Source: a virus. Taken from it: a DNA stretch of 64,000 nt. The stretch lies in IMG/VR virus record IMGVR_UViG_3300050821_006485, positions 37,203-101,202 of that record. The stretch is one strand, 5' to 3'. Numbering within the stretch: position 1 is the first letter of the stretch; every line of letters begins with the position of its first letter. The position numbers were made by a program, and so were the translations under genes. Of the stretch, positions 44,789 to 52,739 are shown piece after piece. A model generated the notes under the pieces. The model had not been told where the DNA came from and ran no database searches. It was given only the letters and a program-made list of their open reading frames with translations.

Positions 44789-45544
44789 ATGCTATCTAAG
44801 CCAAGGATTTTGCTGTTGGACGTTGAGACTTTTCCAAACGTTGCGTATGTCTGGGGAAAATATGAGCAGAATGTCATTGAATACAAACAAGAGAGTTGCC
44901 TTGCAACCTTTGCTTATAAATGGCTAGACGAAGACAAAGTGTACGTTAGGGGATTGCCGGACTACAGCGGGTATAAAAGGGGCTCCTACAACGACAAAAA
45001 GCTGGTTACCGACTTGTGGAAGCTGTTGGACGCTGCCGATATTGTAGTGGCCCATAACGGGGATGCCTTCGACGTACGGGTGTGCAACTACCGGTTTATT
45101 GTTAACGGGTTAATGCCGCCAAGCCCATACAAGACGGTAGATACCAAGAAGGCCACCAAGCGAGTGGCTCGTTTCAACTCAAACAAGATAGACGACCTTG
45201 GTACCATATTGGGAATGGGGCAGAAAATAAAGACGGACTTCTCGCTCTGGCGTGGGTGTATTGAAGGCGATCCGGCAGAGTGGAAGAAAATGATGGACTA
45301 CAACAAGCAGGATGTTTTGTTGCTGGAGAAGCTGTACCTTCGTATACGCCCGTGGATCAGCAACCATCCTAATTTTACAGTCGAAAATGGGGCGAGTTGC
45401 CCGAAATGTAACGCATTTGATATTCAATACCGGGGCTATGCAATTACTAATACCAGGCGCTACAGACGTTTCCAGTGCAATAGCTGCGGAGGCTGGGGCC
45501 GGGTAGTAAAGAGCGAGGGCAGCGCGAAGGTTACAAATGCTTAG
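44789..45544 (+). CDS. DnaQ/PolB-type 3'-5' exonuclease with zinc ribbon
   Basis: The RNase H-like exonuclease motifs are present: LLLDVETFP with Asp11 and Glu13 (Exo I), VVAHNGDAFDVRV (Exo II), and DYNKQDVLLLEKLY (Exo III, Asp). The C-terminal 50 residues form a zinc ribbon, CPKCNAFDIQYRG ... CNSCGGWGRV. Similar stand-alone exonucleases occur in many phages and may proofread or degrade host DNA or RNA. It is the first gene behind the promoter at 44708. Confidence 0.85.
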   Translation: MLSKPRILLLDVETFPNVAYVWGKYEQNVIEYKQESCLATFAYKWLDEDKVYVRGLPDYSGYKRGSYNDKKLVTDLWKLLDAADIVVAHNGDAFDVRVCNYRFIVNGLMPPSPYKTVDTKKATKRVARFNSNKIDDLGTILGMGQKIKTDFSLWRGCIEGDPAEWKKMMDYNKQDVLLLEKLYLRIRPWISNHPNFTVENGASCPKCNAFDIQYRGYAITNTRRYRRFQCNSCGGWGRVVKSEGSAKVTNA

Positions 45545-45556
45545 GGAGAAAAAGTA

Positions 45557-46195
45557 ATGTTGCAAGACTCAGAGACAATACATTCAATTGTAATAGGACT
45601 AGGGTTTCGCGCACGCAGCGGCAAGGATTCTGCTGCGGCTGCGATTATAGGGACCCATAGTAACCAGTACAGCATCAAAAGATTTGCATTTGCCGACGAA
45701 CTCAAACGCGAAGTTAATGAGATGGCTCAGCAAGCTGGTGGTATGCAAAACTTATTCCTAAAGCATAAAGGAATCTGGCCTTCTTGGGTTGGATACGAAA
45801 AAGATGCTCCTATAGACTACCTTTGTCCTGAAGGAAAGCAGAGGCGGCTCTTACAATATTGGGGAGTATATCGAAGAGAGCAAGATGAAAATTATTGGGT
45901 AGAAAAGGTCGCCAAGAAAATTTCTGAGGATCAGCCAATGGTTGCGCTGGTTAGCGACCTCAGATTTAAGAATGAGAAAAAATGGATTGAACAATACGGG
46001 GACAGTATAAGGGTAGATAGGCCTGGCTTGGATTCCTTAGACAGCCACATTTCAGAACAAGAACTGGCAAAGGTGCCGGATTACGAATGGGGCGCAATCC
46101 TCAAAAACGATTGTAGTTTAGAAGAATTTCAAACTCGCGCAGTAAACGTCTTTGATTATCTAATGGAACGTCCACAAGGAGTGAAAAATGCTTAG
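45557..46195 (+). CDS. deoxynucleoside monophosphate kinase
   Basis: A P-loop GFRARSGKD lies at residues 16-24, followed by FAFADELKREV, the nucleotide-binding helix typical of T4 gp1-like dNMP kinases, and RRLLQYWGVYRRE and ALVSDLRFKNE for lid and phosphate contacts. It would convert dNMPs to dNDPs for phage DNA synthesis. Start follows GGGAGAAAAAG. It overlaps the small gene at 46188 by 8 bases. Confidence 0.85.
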   Translation: MLQDSETIHSIVIGLGFRARSGKDSAAAAIIGTHSNQYSIKRFAFADELKREVNEMAQQAGGMQNLFLKHKGIWPSWVGYEKDAPIDYLCPEGKQRRLLQYWGVYRREQDENYWVEKVAKKISEDQPMVALVSDLRFKNEKKWIEQYGDSIRVDRPGLDSLDSHISEQELAKVPDYEWGAILKNDCSLEEFQTRAVNVFDYLMERPQGVKNA

Positions 46196-46280
46196 CACAC
46201 CCGAGCGTATCCTTATCGTCGTAACCTGTTCAATGTGGCTCATAATTAGTGTGGTTGTTATCTGGCAGGGTCTAATATGA
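46188..46280 (+). CDS. small single-pass membrane protein, 30 aa
   Basis: ATG 46188 has AAGGAG at the right spacing and the stop TGA overlaps the next ATG (46277) as ATGA, so it is embedded in a coupled operon. The peptide is almost entirely one transmembrane helix (RILIVVTCSMWLIISVVVIW). It is directly upstream of a membrane-anchored protease. Function unknown; a regulatory or anchor role for the protease is possible. Confidence 0.6.
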   Translation: MLSTPERILIVVTCSMWLIISVVVIWQGLI

Positions 46281-46975
46281 ACATATCTAGGGATTATCTT
46301 AACAAATTCGTTGTGGTCGTGGGTATAGCTTGGCTCACCCTCGGCATCACCCTTCTGTTCTTAGTAAAGCACTGGCGTCACCAGACGAGTACCCAAGCGA
46401 GCGGCCAAGCGATTTCCTGGCAAAAGCAGCACGCCTCTACGCATCGTATTGGTATATATTCCGTGTTTGAAGCCATTGATGATCTGGGCAAAGCCCATTG
46501 CAGTGGCACGGCGGTTGCCAAGCACGCCCTGCTTACGGCGCAGCACTGCTTTCATAACAGCAACGAAGTCTTGCTAGATGATTCTTGGAGAAAGAATATA
46601 ATCGTGGCCGCATTTCCCGACGGTAATGACCACGTTATTCTACTCCTAGATCACACATTTTACGACTACGCTTCTATTTCTCAGAGGGAGCTGGTACCGG
46701 GAGAAAAAGTAGGTATTTTTGGCAACCCCGGACATAGAAGTGACGTATATCATACGGGTTACTTCGATTCCATGCGGTATTACAAAGATTTTGACCGAAA
46801 TTTTCAGGTGTTTGAGCTACCGGTATTTAGAGGGGACTCCGGCGCTGGTATTTTCGATGAAAAAGGCAGAGTAATTTCGGTAGTATCGCTTTCTAATGAG
46901 TCCTCGGAGGCGGTATCCCTTCCTTTGTCCTTTAGCGAAAACCAGTTAAGGGCTATAGAGCAGGCCGCTCCTTAA
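46277..46975 (+). CDS. membrane-anchored trypsin-like (S1) serine protease
   Basis: A transmembrane anchor lies at about residues 10-30. The catalytic triad is visible: LLTAQHC (His90), an Asp in HVILLLDHTFYDY (Asp125 or Asp130), and FRGDSGAG (Ser188), the S1 signature. The domain of about 170 residues faces the outside of the inner membrane. Residues 38-50 are encoded by the RRGCGRGTRCC-type DNA repeat. It is the last rightward gene, and its end overlaps that of the leftward module by 23 bases. Role may be processing of virion or host envelope proteins. Confidence 0.82.
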   Translation: MNISRDYLNKFVVVVGIAWLTLGITLLFLVKHWRHQTSTQASGQAISWQKQHASTHRIGIYSVFEAIDDLGKAHCSGTAVAKHALLTAQHCFHNSNEVLLDDSWRKNIIVAAFPDGNDHVILLLDHTFYDYASISQRELVPGEKVGIFGNPGHRSDVYHTGYFDSMRYYKDFDRNFQVFELPVFRGDSGAGIFDEKGRVISVVSLSNESSEAVSLPLSFSENQLRAIEQAAP

Positions 46976-47750
46976 ACCATTTATCCCAATCTTTTCTCCA
47001 ATCAGTACCGGTAGGAATTTCCCATCCACTTGATGATCCCCCTTTGCTTTCGCTATATACCACTACGGGGTGTCCGAGCTTATCTGCCCATTCTTGCCCA
47101 AGTTTCTTTAGCCTGTTAAACGAACCAATTACAGGCTCGGTATCTGCGTGGAAGATGCCATGAAACTCTTGTACACCTGAGTACGAATTTGGTTTATGCT
47201 TGTAGATTCTATTCTTTGCCACGCAGCCATATGTCCGCGACGTATTACGTACGTCTACACCAGTTGCGGCGTACATTGCGTCTGAACTAGAATGCCAAGG
47301 ACCTTTCGCGGCGTACGTCGTACCGTCTTCTAAGGTAAAGTGCAATGTTGAACCGCCGTAACCATCGGATTTCAAGTCCTTCGGATCGTGGAAGTGTACC
47401 TGCTCTGCCGGAGTCTCGGAGTTAATCGGGTACAGCCACACGTGGCCTTTTTTATCTACCAATTTGCGGTAGATAAATTTTGTTGCTTCCCCGGCCCCAG
47501 AGAACATCTGGTACGGTTTGTCTACGACAAATATATCACCATCTAGGCCAACTTTTGTCGGGGGATCGGGCTTGTCTTTACCAAAGACACTATCTTGGCA
47601 CTTCTGGCACATGCCGCTGATTTCAAACTCCCGTTTGCTTAACGCGTTCCTGAATTTTCCTATAGGTTTACTACAAATTGGGCACCTGCCCATATCAATG
47701 GCTTTTAGTTCTTCTCCAAACCCCGCCGCCTCCATAATCGTCCTATTCAT
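46953..47750 (-). CDS. zinc-ribbon protein with unknown C-terminal domain, 265 aa
   Basis: The N-terminal 60 residues form a treble-clef zinc ribbon: GRCPICSKPI ... SGMCQKCQDSVFG. This module, with the phrase RNALSKREFEISG, occurs at the start of many small phage and archaeal proteins. The rest is a beta-rich domain with GPWHSSSDAMYAATGVDVRN and VVVYSESKGGSSSG. It is the last gene of the leftward operon and meets the protease gene tail to tail. I do not recognise the C-terminal domain. Confidence 0.65.
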   Translation of the reverse strand: MNRTIMEAAGFGEELKAIDMGRCPICSKPIGKFRNALSKREFEISGMCQKCQDSVFGKDKPDPPTKVGLDGDIFVVDKPYQMFSGAGEATKFIYRKLVDKKGHVWLYPINSETPAEQVHFHDPKDLKSDGYGGSTLHFTLEDGTTYAAKGPWHSSSDAMYAATGVDVRNTSRTYGCVAKNRIYKHKPNSYSGVQEFHGIFHADTEPVIGSFNRLKKLGQEWADKLGHPVVVYSESKGGSSSGWEIPTGTDWRKDWDKWFKERPAL

Positions 47751-48148
47751 TGTCCCTCCACAGGAATAATTTCAACCCAGGCAATTCCTACCTTACGTAT
47801 CCCCAAAATCGTGGCTGCTCGTTCGGATAAATCTAAAATTCGGCCACTTACAGACGGCCCCCTATCGTTTACTCGTACTGTCACGGATGTCCCGCCTTTA
47901 GGGTATTTGACTAACAGCATTGCACCGTATTTATAGTGCCTAGAAGCGCACGTGAGGGCATCCGGGTCGAATACCTCGCCGTACGCCGTACGTTTGCCTT
48001 TGAATTTAACCCCATAATAGCTAGCTACACCCTTGGTACTCGCCTGGCGTCCGCTTGGTTTTCCTAAGCAGAGCGTAGCGAGTGCTAGGAGCGTAGCGAG
48101 GAGAATTGCCAGTGGTATGACTAGGGGAGTGCCAAGCGAGCGCTTCAT
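47747..48148 (-). CDS. RlpA-like double-psi beta-barrel protein (cell-wall active)
   Basis: I choose ATG 48148 because it overlaps the preceding stop as ATGA; a longer frame to 48196 exists. A hydrophobic segment at residues 7-29 is a signal anchor, and part of it is encoded by the inverted RRGCGRGTRCC repeat. The double-psi barrel starts at GVASYYGVKFKGKRTAYGE and includes VTVRVNDRGPS with the Asp95 that is catalytic in RlpA lytic transglycosylases, then RILDLSERAA. It likely cleaves peptidoglycan, adding a second lysis or entry enzyme to the phage. Confidence 0.85.
   Translation of the reverse strand: MKRSLGTPLVIPLAILLATLLALATLCLGKPSGRQASTKGVASYYGVKFKGKRTAYGEVFDPDALTCASRHYKYGAMLLVKYPKGGTSVTVRVNDRGPSVSGRILDLSERAATILGIRKVGIAWVEIIPVEGQ
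48039..48056 (-). repeat. inverted copy of the RRGCGRGTRCC repeat
   Basis: On the minus strand this reads CCAGGCGAGTACCAAGGG and, with neighbouring GCGAGTGC and GTGCCAAGCGAG segments up to about 48140, forms the N-terminal coding part of the RlpA-like gene. It matches the repeats at 7317, 17063 and 46391. Confidence 0.4.
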
Positions 48149-48291
48149 TGGCTGAATAAATATGCTAAGGCCCAAAGCATAGCGGTCCATGGCCACACTC
48201 TACTTACTGGTACGCCTCCGCATACAGTAATGAGGCCACCAATAAAACAAGTAAACACCCCAACAGTACCAATAACAACTCTAAGTTTCAT
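48145..48291 (-). CDS. small membrane protein, 48 aa
   Basis: ATG 48291 is preceded on the minus strand by AAAGGAGAATTCAA, a strong ribosome binding site. The product has a hydrophobic helix (VVIGTVGVFTCFIGGLIT) and a second shorter one (WTAMLWALAYLF). The stop overlaps the RlpA-like start as ATGA, showing tight coupling. A holin or accessory role with the RlpA-like enzyme is plausible from size and neighbour. Confidence 0.68.
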   Translation of the reverse strand: MKLRVVIGTVGVFTCFIGGLITVCGGVPVSRVWPWTAMLWALAYLFSQ

Positions 48292-48535
48292 TTGAATTCT
48301 CCTTTGGTGGTTCCGGTAATTCATTGATAGTTTTAATATCTGGTTGTGCGTCGTACTCGATGGTTAGATAATACCACAAAAGCTTTATGGCGTGTTCCAA
48401 TTCTACCTTCTGCTGCTCTTCCCCCGATGTTAGTTTTCCTCTGCTCAAAATTTCCAAGCCTGCTGACCAGATGTCGTATAACTCCATGAGGTGGTCCTGC
48501 CTAGTCCCGACATCCGCCATGGAAATTAGGGGCAT
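48281..48535 (-). CDS. hypothetical protein, 84 aa
   Basis: A helical charged protein with LYDIWSAGLEILSRGKL and VELEHAIKLLWYYLTIEY. It overlaps both neighbouring genes by about 10 bases in the leftward operon. No family is recognised. Confidence 0.5.
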   Translation of the reverse strand: MPLISMADVGTRQDHLMELYDIWSAGLEILSRGKLTSGEEQQKVELEHAIKLLWYYLTIEYDAQPDIKTINELPEPPKENSNET

Positions 48536-48738
48536 AATGTGCTTCCCATTTCTCGTAAATCTTTAAGAATTTTTCGAACACGCCGTTCTTTTGCGGCACC
48601 CATTCCCATAGGCATACCGTTAGCGGTATTAAGACAAGGCTGTTTATTCTCCCGAACTACAAGAACTTCTGCTAGTAACCTTTTAAGCAATTTATTTTCG
48701 TAAAACAAGCTTGCGCAGTCGTGACAATAAATTGCCAT
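48526..48738 (-). CDS. small Cys-containing protein, 70 aa
   Basis: The N-terminus AIYCHDCASLFYENKLLKRL has a Cys-His-x-x-Cys pair, possibly a half zinc site, followed by a helical basic part with AAKERRVRKILKDLRE. It overlaps the next gene and abuts the previous one. Function unknown. Confidence 0.5.
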   Translation of the reverse strand: MAIYCHDCASLFYENKLLKRLLAEVLVVRENKQPCLNTANGMPMGMGAAKERRVRKILKDLREMGSTLCP

Positions 48739-48987
48739 CTATGTCTCCTTTGCGACTTTCTTAACAAGTAGCGTGACGTTTACGCGAAGTTGTTTTAGGA
48801 GGGATTCCAAGAGGTCGTAGCGGTCTTGGAGATGTTGGTGCTCCTCTCGCGCCTGCTTAAGCCTTGATTCTGCTCCTTCATACTGCATCCAGGCGGCGTT
48901 TCTCGATGCTTTTTCCATGTAAAACTGCTTTGCCAATTCGTCCTTTTCTTCATTGGTTACCTTTGCAAGTTTCTTATAGTTGAACAT
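48739..48987 (-). CDS. coiled-coil protein, 82 aa
   Basis: The whole chain is charged and helical, with EEKDELAKQFYMEKASRNAA and LKQAREEHQHLQDRYDLLES in heptad pattern, ending in VNVTLLVKKVAKET. It precedes small unknown genes and follows an inserted HNH gene, whose end overlaps its start by 14 bases. Confidence 0.55.
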   Translation of the reverse strand: MFNYKKLAKVTNEEKDELAKQFYMEKASRNAAWMQYEGAESRLKQAREEHQHLQDRYDLLESLLKQLRVNVTLLVKKVAKET

Positions 48988-49528
48988 TTGGTACCTCCTG
49001 ATTAACTGACAATCTGTAAAGTTTTAGTGCTGCGGCCATTGCTTTCCATTCCCCATATGTATACCTGGCACCTTTTCCTCCATTACAGTCCTTACAACAT
49101 ACAACACAATTGTCTACTGTGTATCCTATATCATTATCTGTTCTATCAAGGTTATACCTACAACTTTTTGCCCCGTATTCCTTGAAAATCACCGCAGAAT
49201 CACAATAATGACAAATTGGATTAGAAGCAAAATTCACAAAGTCTTCGTACGTTATAGCAACTTCTCTAGTTGAAACTCTTGCGGCTCTAAGAAATAAATT
49301 GTAAAGAGCCTCATAAGGCCTACTGCGAAGATTAATGTTCTTTTTACAACCACAGCTTTTGGTGTCACCGGCCCTTAACGAGCCGCCAGAGACAGTGTGC
49401 TTATTTCCGCATACGCATATTACGTCCCATTTTGTTCTATACCCATCTTTGTTTTTCGCTTCAGATCGCCCAACTACCGTCCAAAATCCGAAGATTTTCC
49501 CTTCAAGTTCAGTGTATTTGCCTTGCAC
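48974..49528 (-). CDS. HNH-type homing endonuclease with N-terminal zinc motif
   Basis: The N-terminal module (EGKIFGFWTVVGRSE, CVCGNKHTVSGGSLRAGDTK, SCGC) is shared with the proteins at 4872 and 41999. The C-terminal nuclease has ICHYCDSAVI, NLDRTDNDIGYTVDN and VVCCKDCNGGKG, a classical HNH layout with zinc Cys pairs. The gene is AT-rich and overlaps both neighbours, as expected of a recent insertion. Confidence 0.88.
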   Translation of the reverse strand: MQGKYTELEGKIFGFWTVVGRSEAKNKDGYRTKWDVICVCGNKHTVSGGSLRAGDTKSCGCKKNINLRSRPYEALYNLFLRAARVSTREVAITYEDFVNFASNPICHYCDSAVIFKEYGAKSCRYNLDRTDNDIGYTVDNCVVCCKDCNGGKGARYTYGEWKAMAAALKLYRLSVNQEVPNVQL

Positions 49529-49776
49529 TCTTCCGCCTTTCTCACAGTTACTTTACAAAGTTCATTACAATTTGAGCAGCGCCAACCGCCCAAACCCTTC
49601 CATTCCGGCGTCTTGCCGTCCTTACCGTTTCCTACACGCCCGCATGGTTGTTTCGTGGCCTGGACCTTACAACAAACAGATTGGTAGTAGTTCACAGGGC
49701 CGGTTTTGACTTTTACTGGCTTGGGCTTGTTGCTCGATTTTTCTGCGTATCGGCTTTTGCCTTTGGTTTTGCTCAC
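49474..49776 (-). CDS. small zinc-binding protein, 100 aa
   Basis: The basic N-terminal 30 residues are followed by VCCKVQATKQPCGRVGNG and WRCSNCNELCKV, giving six cysteines in two pairs plus extras, likely a zinc ribbon. The last 20 residues are encoded over the start of the HNH gene and may have been changed by that insertion. Function unknown. Confidence 0.6.
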   Translation of the reverse strand: MSKTKGKSRYAEKSSNKPKPVKVKTGPVNYYQSVCCKVQATKQPCGRVGNGKDGKTPEWKGLGGWRCSNCNELCKVTVRKAEECKANTLNLKGKSSDFGR

Positions 49777-50357
49777 GCCGCACCTCTAGTAGACAGCCTA
49801 TAGAAAGTCCGGGTATTTGTCAACTCATAAAAACGCATCAAAAATATACGCTTGGCTTCCTCCGGGGTCCACGGCACGATTTTCTCTGGCAAAGGCTCAA
49901 TGTCCATGAACGGTTCACCCCAAAGCAAATCTCTCTGCTCTGTAATAAGAAGCCTGTTGTCTGCATCTTTGACTTCGGCGGGCTCTTCAAATGGCAATTC
50001 GAAGTGCTCCATAATAGCATCTAAGCCCTGCCTTTCATATATACGGTATGTTTCCATACCAACGCTGTGCTTGAGGGGCCGGGAAATATCCCCTAGGAAG
50101 GCCTCCGCGCTATCATGAAGCAAAGCTCGTAACTGGTTTTCTGGAGAACAAAGATAAGACACGCGTACGCTGTGCTCTGCCACGCTATAAAACTTAGAAC
50201 AGTGGCCCGTAAACCTACAAATGTTGCTTAGACTATTTGCAATGTCTTCTATACTTATCTCCTCAGCAAGTGGCCAGCCAAAATAGTACTTTTTACGCCA
50301 AAAAGTATAGATATGGGGCAGAGATTTTCTTGGTGTGTAGGTCACCGCTCTGTCCAA
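49773..50357 (-). CDS. HD-domain phosphohydrolase (YfbR-like nucleotidase)
   Basis: The HD motif set is complete: FYSVAEHSVRVSYL with His62, ALLHDSAEAFLGD with His81-Asp82 and Asp90, and a distal Asp in VKDADNRLLITE. The pattern matches YfbR-type 5'-deoxynucleotidases that dephosphorylate dNMPs, an enzyme type often carried by phages to manage nucleotide pools. The start ATG overlaps the end of the next gene upstream by 16 bases. Confidence 0.83.
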   Translation of the reverse strand: MDRAVTYTPRKSLPHIYTFWRKKYYFGWPLAEEISIEDIANSLSNICRFTGHCSKFYSVAEHSVRVSYLCSPENQLRALLHDSAEAFLGDISRPLKHSVGMETYRIYERQGLDAIMEHFELPFEEPAEVKDADNRLLITEQRDLLWGEPFMDIEPLPEKIVPWTPEEAKRIFLMRFYELTNTRTFYRLSTRGAA

Positions 50358-50713
50358 TCTTCTGGATCGGTGTCAATTACAATGTGACCGAATTTTAGCA
50401 CCGAACCGTCTTGCTCGCATTCAAATGGTTTCTTAAAGTCTACCAAATGCACGCCAGTTGGTTTCTTTCGTGTTGCCATACTTACCGGCACTACTCCGAT
50501 TAGCCCAGCATCCACCGGGTACGCATTGCCGTCCTGGTCATAATATTCCCCATCTCCATAAGCTGTACCAAAAGCTACGGCAGTTTTTCCTTTCTTTGTG
50601 TAAGGCTTATTGAAATAATCAGACGCCTCAAGAACCTTCATCCATGCACTTTGTTTGCCTTGAAGAACATAGCAAGGATCGCCTACGTAATACTTTCCCG
50701 CCTTTAATTTCAT
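50342..50713 (-). CDS. conserved phage hypothetical protein (GKYYVGDPCYVL family), 123 aa
   Basis: The start KAGKYYVGDPCYVLQG and the central TAYGDGEYYDQDGNAYPVDA are phrases I associate with a widespread phage protein of unknown function. The chain is all-beta in appearance. It lies directly downstream of recA with an overlapping ATGA and may be co-regulated. No catalytic residues are assigned. Confidence 0.65.
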   Translation of the reverse strand: MKLKAGKYYVGDPCYVLQGKQSAWMKVLEASDYFNKPYTKKGKTAVAFGTAYGDGEYYDQDGNAYPVDAGLIGVVPVSMATRKKPTGVHLVDFKKPFECEQDGSVLKFGHIVIDTDPEDWTER

Positions 50714-51759
50714 ACTGCCTCCATTGGTACTTCTATTAGCCCGCCTTCTTCCTTCTCAAGTGAAGCAATCTTTACTCGCAGCGCCTCGATTATTTCTGGC
50801 CTCTCGCTTAGCACTTCCTTAACTTTCTCTAGGCCTTGCCCTATCCTTTCTCCAGCATAACTATACCATGACCCCGAGACTTCCAGCAATCCTCTTCGTA
50901 TAGCATAAGCAATTAAATCGCCTATCTTATCAAATCCGCTGGGCCTTTCTGTGCCGGGATAGATCAAATCTACCGTGGCCTCGCGGAAGGGCCGACCTGT
51001 TTTGTTTTTGATGCACTTAAGGCGTACTTGGTGGCCTGTAATGTTTTCCTTGCTTCCAATTGCTTCTCTGCGTCTCACATCAATGCGCACACTAGTGTAA
51101 AACTTTAATGCGCGTCCCCCTGTAGTCGTTTCATTTGAACCGTACATCACGCCAATTTTTTCCCTAAGTTGGGAAATAAATATCACAGTTACCTTATTAG
51201 TAGCGGCTTTACCCGTTATCTTACGAAGCGCCTTAGACATCAGTCGAGCCTGTAAGCCTATGCTTGCGTCCTGCATTTCTCCGGCCAATTCCGCTTCTGG
51301 AACAAGGGCAGCAACCGAATCAATGACGATTAGGCTCACGCACTGAGAATCAATGCACTCCTCGGCCACTTGCAAGGCCTCTTCTCCCGAAGAAGGTTGG
51401 TTAATAACTAGGTTATCTATGTCTACACCCAGAGTTTGTGCGTAGGATGGGTCAAGCGAGTGCTCGGCATCTATGAAAACTGCTATGCCTCCTAGGGCTT
51501 GTTCCTGCGCTATTACGTGCAGCGTAAAGCTGGTCTTTCCGCTAGATTCCGGCCCTAGTACTTCAATGATTCTTCCACGAGGGATACCGCCGCATTCCAA
51601 CGCGCCAAAATCGAAGGTAGGCAGACCAGTCGGTATAACCGGAATTGGTGTAATGTTTTTGCTGCCTAGACGCAATAACGAGTTAGCAGTTTCGTGCTTC
51701 TTATCGAGGGCCTTAGATAAGGCAAAAATGGTCTTAAATTTTTCTGTGTTACTCGACAT
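50710..51759 (-). CDS. recA: RecA-type recombinase
   Basis: Walker A GPESSGKT is at residues 69-76, preceded by FGALECGGIPRGRIIEVLG; VFIDAEHSLDPSYAQTLGVD and the Walker B LIVIDSVAAL are canonical. Loop L1 PEAELAGEMQDASIGLQAR and L2-flanking FISQLREKIGVMYGSNETTT match bacterial RecA, not UvsX. At 349 residues it has full core length. Function is homologous strand exchange in phage recombination and replication. The C-terminus is short and acidic. Start overlaps the previous gene by 11 bases. Confidence 0.95.
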   Translation of the reverse strand: MSSNTEKFKTIFALSKALDKKHETANSLLRLGSKNITPIPVIPTGLPTFDFGALECGGIPRGRIIEVLGPESSGKTSFTLHVIAQEQALGGIAVFIDAEHSLDPSYAQTLGVDIDNLVINQPSSGEEALQVAEECIDSQCVSLIVIDSVAALVPEAELAGEMQDASIGLQARLMSKALRKITGKAATNKVTVIFISQLREKIGVMYGSNETTTGGRALKFYTSVRIDVRRREAIGSKENITGHQVRLKCIKNKTGRPFREATVDLIYPGTERPSGFDKIGDLIAYAIRRGLLEVSGSWYSYAGERIGQGLEKVKEVLSERPEIIEALRVKIASLEKEEGGLIEVPMEAV

Positions 51760-52381
51760 CTTTTACCTCAAGCTGAGCCACTTCCAATTCATTAAGGCAC
51801 CTGAATTTAGTGCCACGAATATCAATAGTCCAGCTACGATGGTAGTGGCCAAAAACCCAATATTCCGGCTTGTGGATATCCCACATAGCTTGAAGTAATT
51901 TGGCAGTTCTAGATTCGGTTGAACCCCACTTCTCCGGCCTAAATCCACCGTCCCGTAGCAACTGCTCCCCTATTTCCTGCGGGCAATCGTGCGTAGCAAC
52001 AATCCTTGGCTTTTGCTTGGCATACGCCTCGTACGCTTTTTGTCCTTCCTCGGCGGACAGCTCCTCACCGAACCACCAGGATTTTCCGGGCACTCGCCAC
52101 TGCCAATCTATGCTAAATGCTCCGCCTACCACGAACACGCCATTCCACGGCCCGTATTCCCCGGCGTAGTTGCTGTGGCTTTGGCACAGACCGGGATTAT
52201 CGTGGTTGCCACGAATAAAGCCAAAGCACGCGGGTTGCGGCGGCAGATTAACGCCTTGGAACCCGAGGCCCATGTCTCCTACTTGGAGGATGTAATTGGC
52301 GTCTTGCCCTCTACGGGCCAATAGTGGCACAAGACATTCGGTTGTCTTGCCGTGTACATCTCCGATAAATATGTATTTCAT
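51749..52381 (-). CDS. calcineurin-like metallophosphoesterase
   Basis: All five metal motifs are visible: IFIGDVHGK (GDxH), LQVGDMG (GDx), FIRGNHDNPG (GNHD), IVATHDCP and VFGHYHR (GHxH). The enzyme is 210 residues, the size of phage lambda-type protein or nucleotide phosphatases. Neighbouring recA and RNA ligases make an RNA or DNA end-processing role possible, but substrate cannot be read. It overlaps recA by 11 bases. Confidence 0.88.
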   Translation of the reverse strand: MKYIFIGDVHGKTTECLVPLLARRGQDANYILQVGDMGLGFQGVNLPPQPACFGFIRGNHDNPGLCQSHSNYAGEYGPWNGVFVVGGAFSIDWQWRVPGKSWWFGEELSAEEGQKAYEAYAKQKPRIVATHDCPQEIGEQLLRDGGFRPEKWGSTESRTAKLLQAMWDIHKPEYWVFGHYHRSWTIDIRGTKFRCLNELEVAQLEVKDVE

Positions 52382-52608
52382 ACGGTCCCTCGATAAAATC
52401 CGAATCTTTGCATAAACCTTCCCACTGCGTCGTCATCCACCAAAGTTCCTATGTGGCCGATTTTGTCTTCCTTATCCACGAGGAAAATTTGTAATTCCTT
52501 GACATCCGCCTGGTGCTCGCTTAGCAACTTTATAACATGCTCAACGGGTTCCATTGGAATACCCCTAGGCTTCTTCACAGGCCGATAGAACTCAATCAAG
52601 ACCCCCAT
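52378..52608 (-). CDS. hypothetical protein, 76 aa
   Basis: AGGAA precedes the ATG at good spacing. The short chain has two helices and strands (VEHVIKLLSEHQADVKELQI, FLVDKEDKIGHIGTLVDDD) and ends FMQRFGFYRGTV. The next gene overlaps its end as ATGA. Function unknown. Confidence 0.55.
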   Translation of the reverse strand: MGVLIEFYRPVKKPRGIPMEPVEHVIKLLSEHQADVKELQIFLVDKEDKIGHIGTLVDDDAVGRFMQRFGFYRGTV

Positions 52609-52739
52609 TTTAGCGTTCCTATAAATAATGCCGCGAGTATGCTAAACACATATGAGTCTGCCGAAGGAAAGGAAGTATCGTGGATGATTACTCCTACAGA
52701 GAATAAAATAACCCAGTAGCAAAAAATTTTAAATGGCAT
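52596..52739 (-). CDS. small membrane protein, 47 aa
   Basis: ATG 52739 has GGAGGAAAGTG upstream on the minus strand, one of the better ribosome binding sites in the module. The product is nearly all hydrophobic: a first helix (FCYWVILFSVGVII) and a second one (YVFSILAALFIGTL). It overlaps both neighbours by 11-13 bases. No family is recognised; a membrane-targeting regulatory or lysis role is possible. Confidence 0.66.
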   Translation of the reverse strand: MPFKIFCYWVILFSVGVIIHDTSFPSADSYVFSILAALFIGTLKWGS

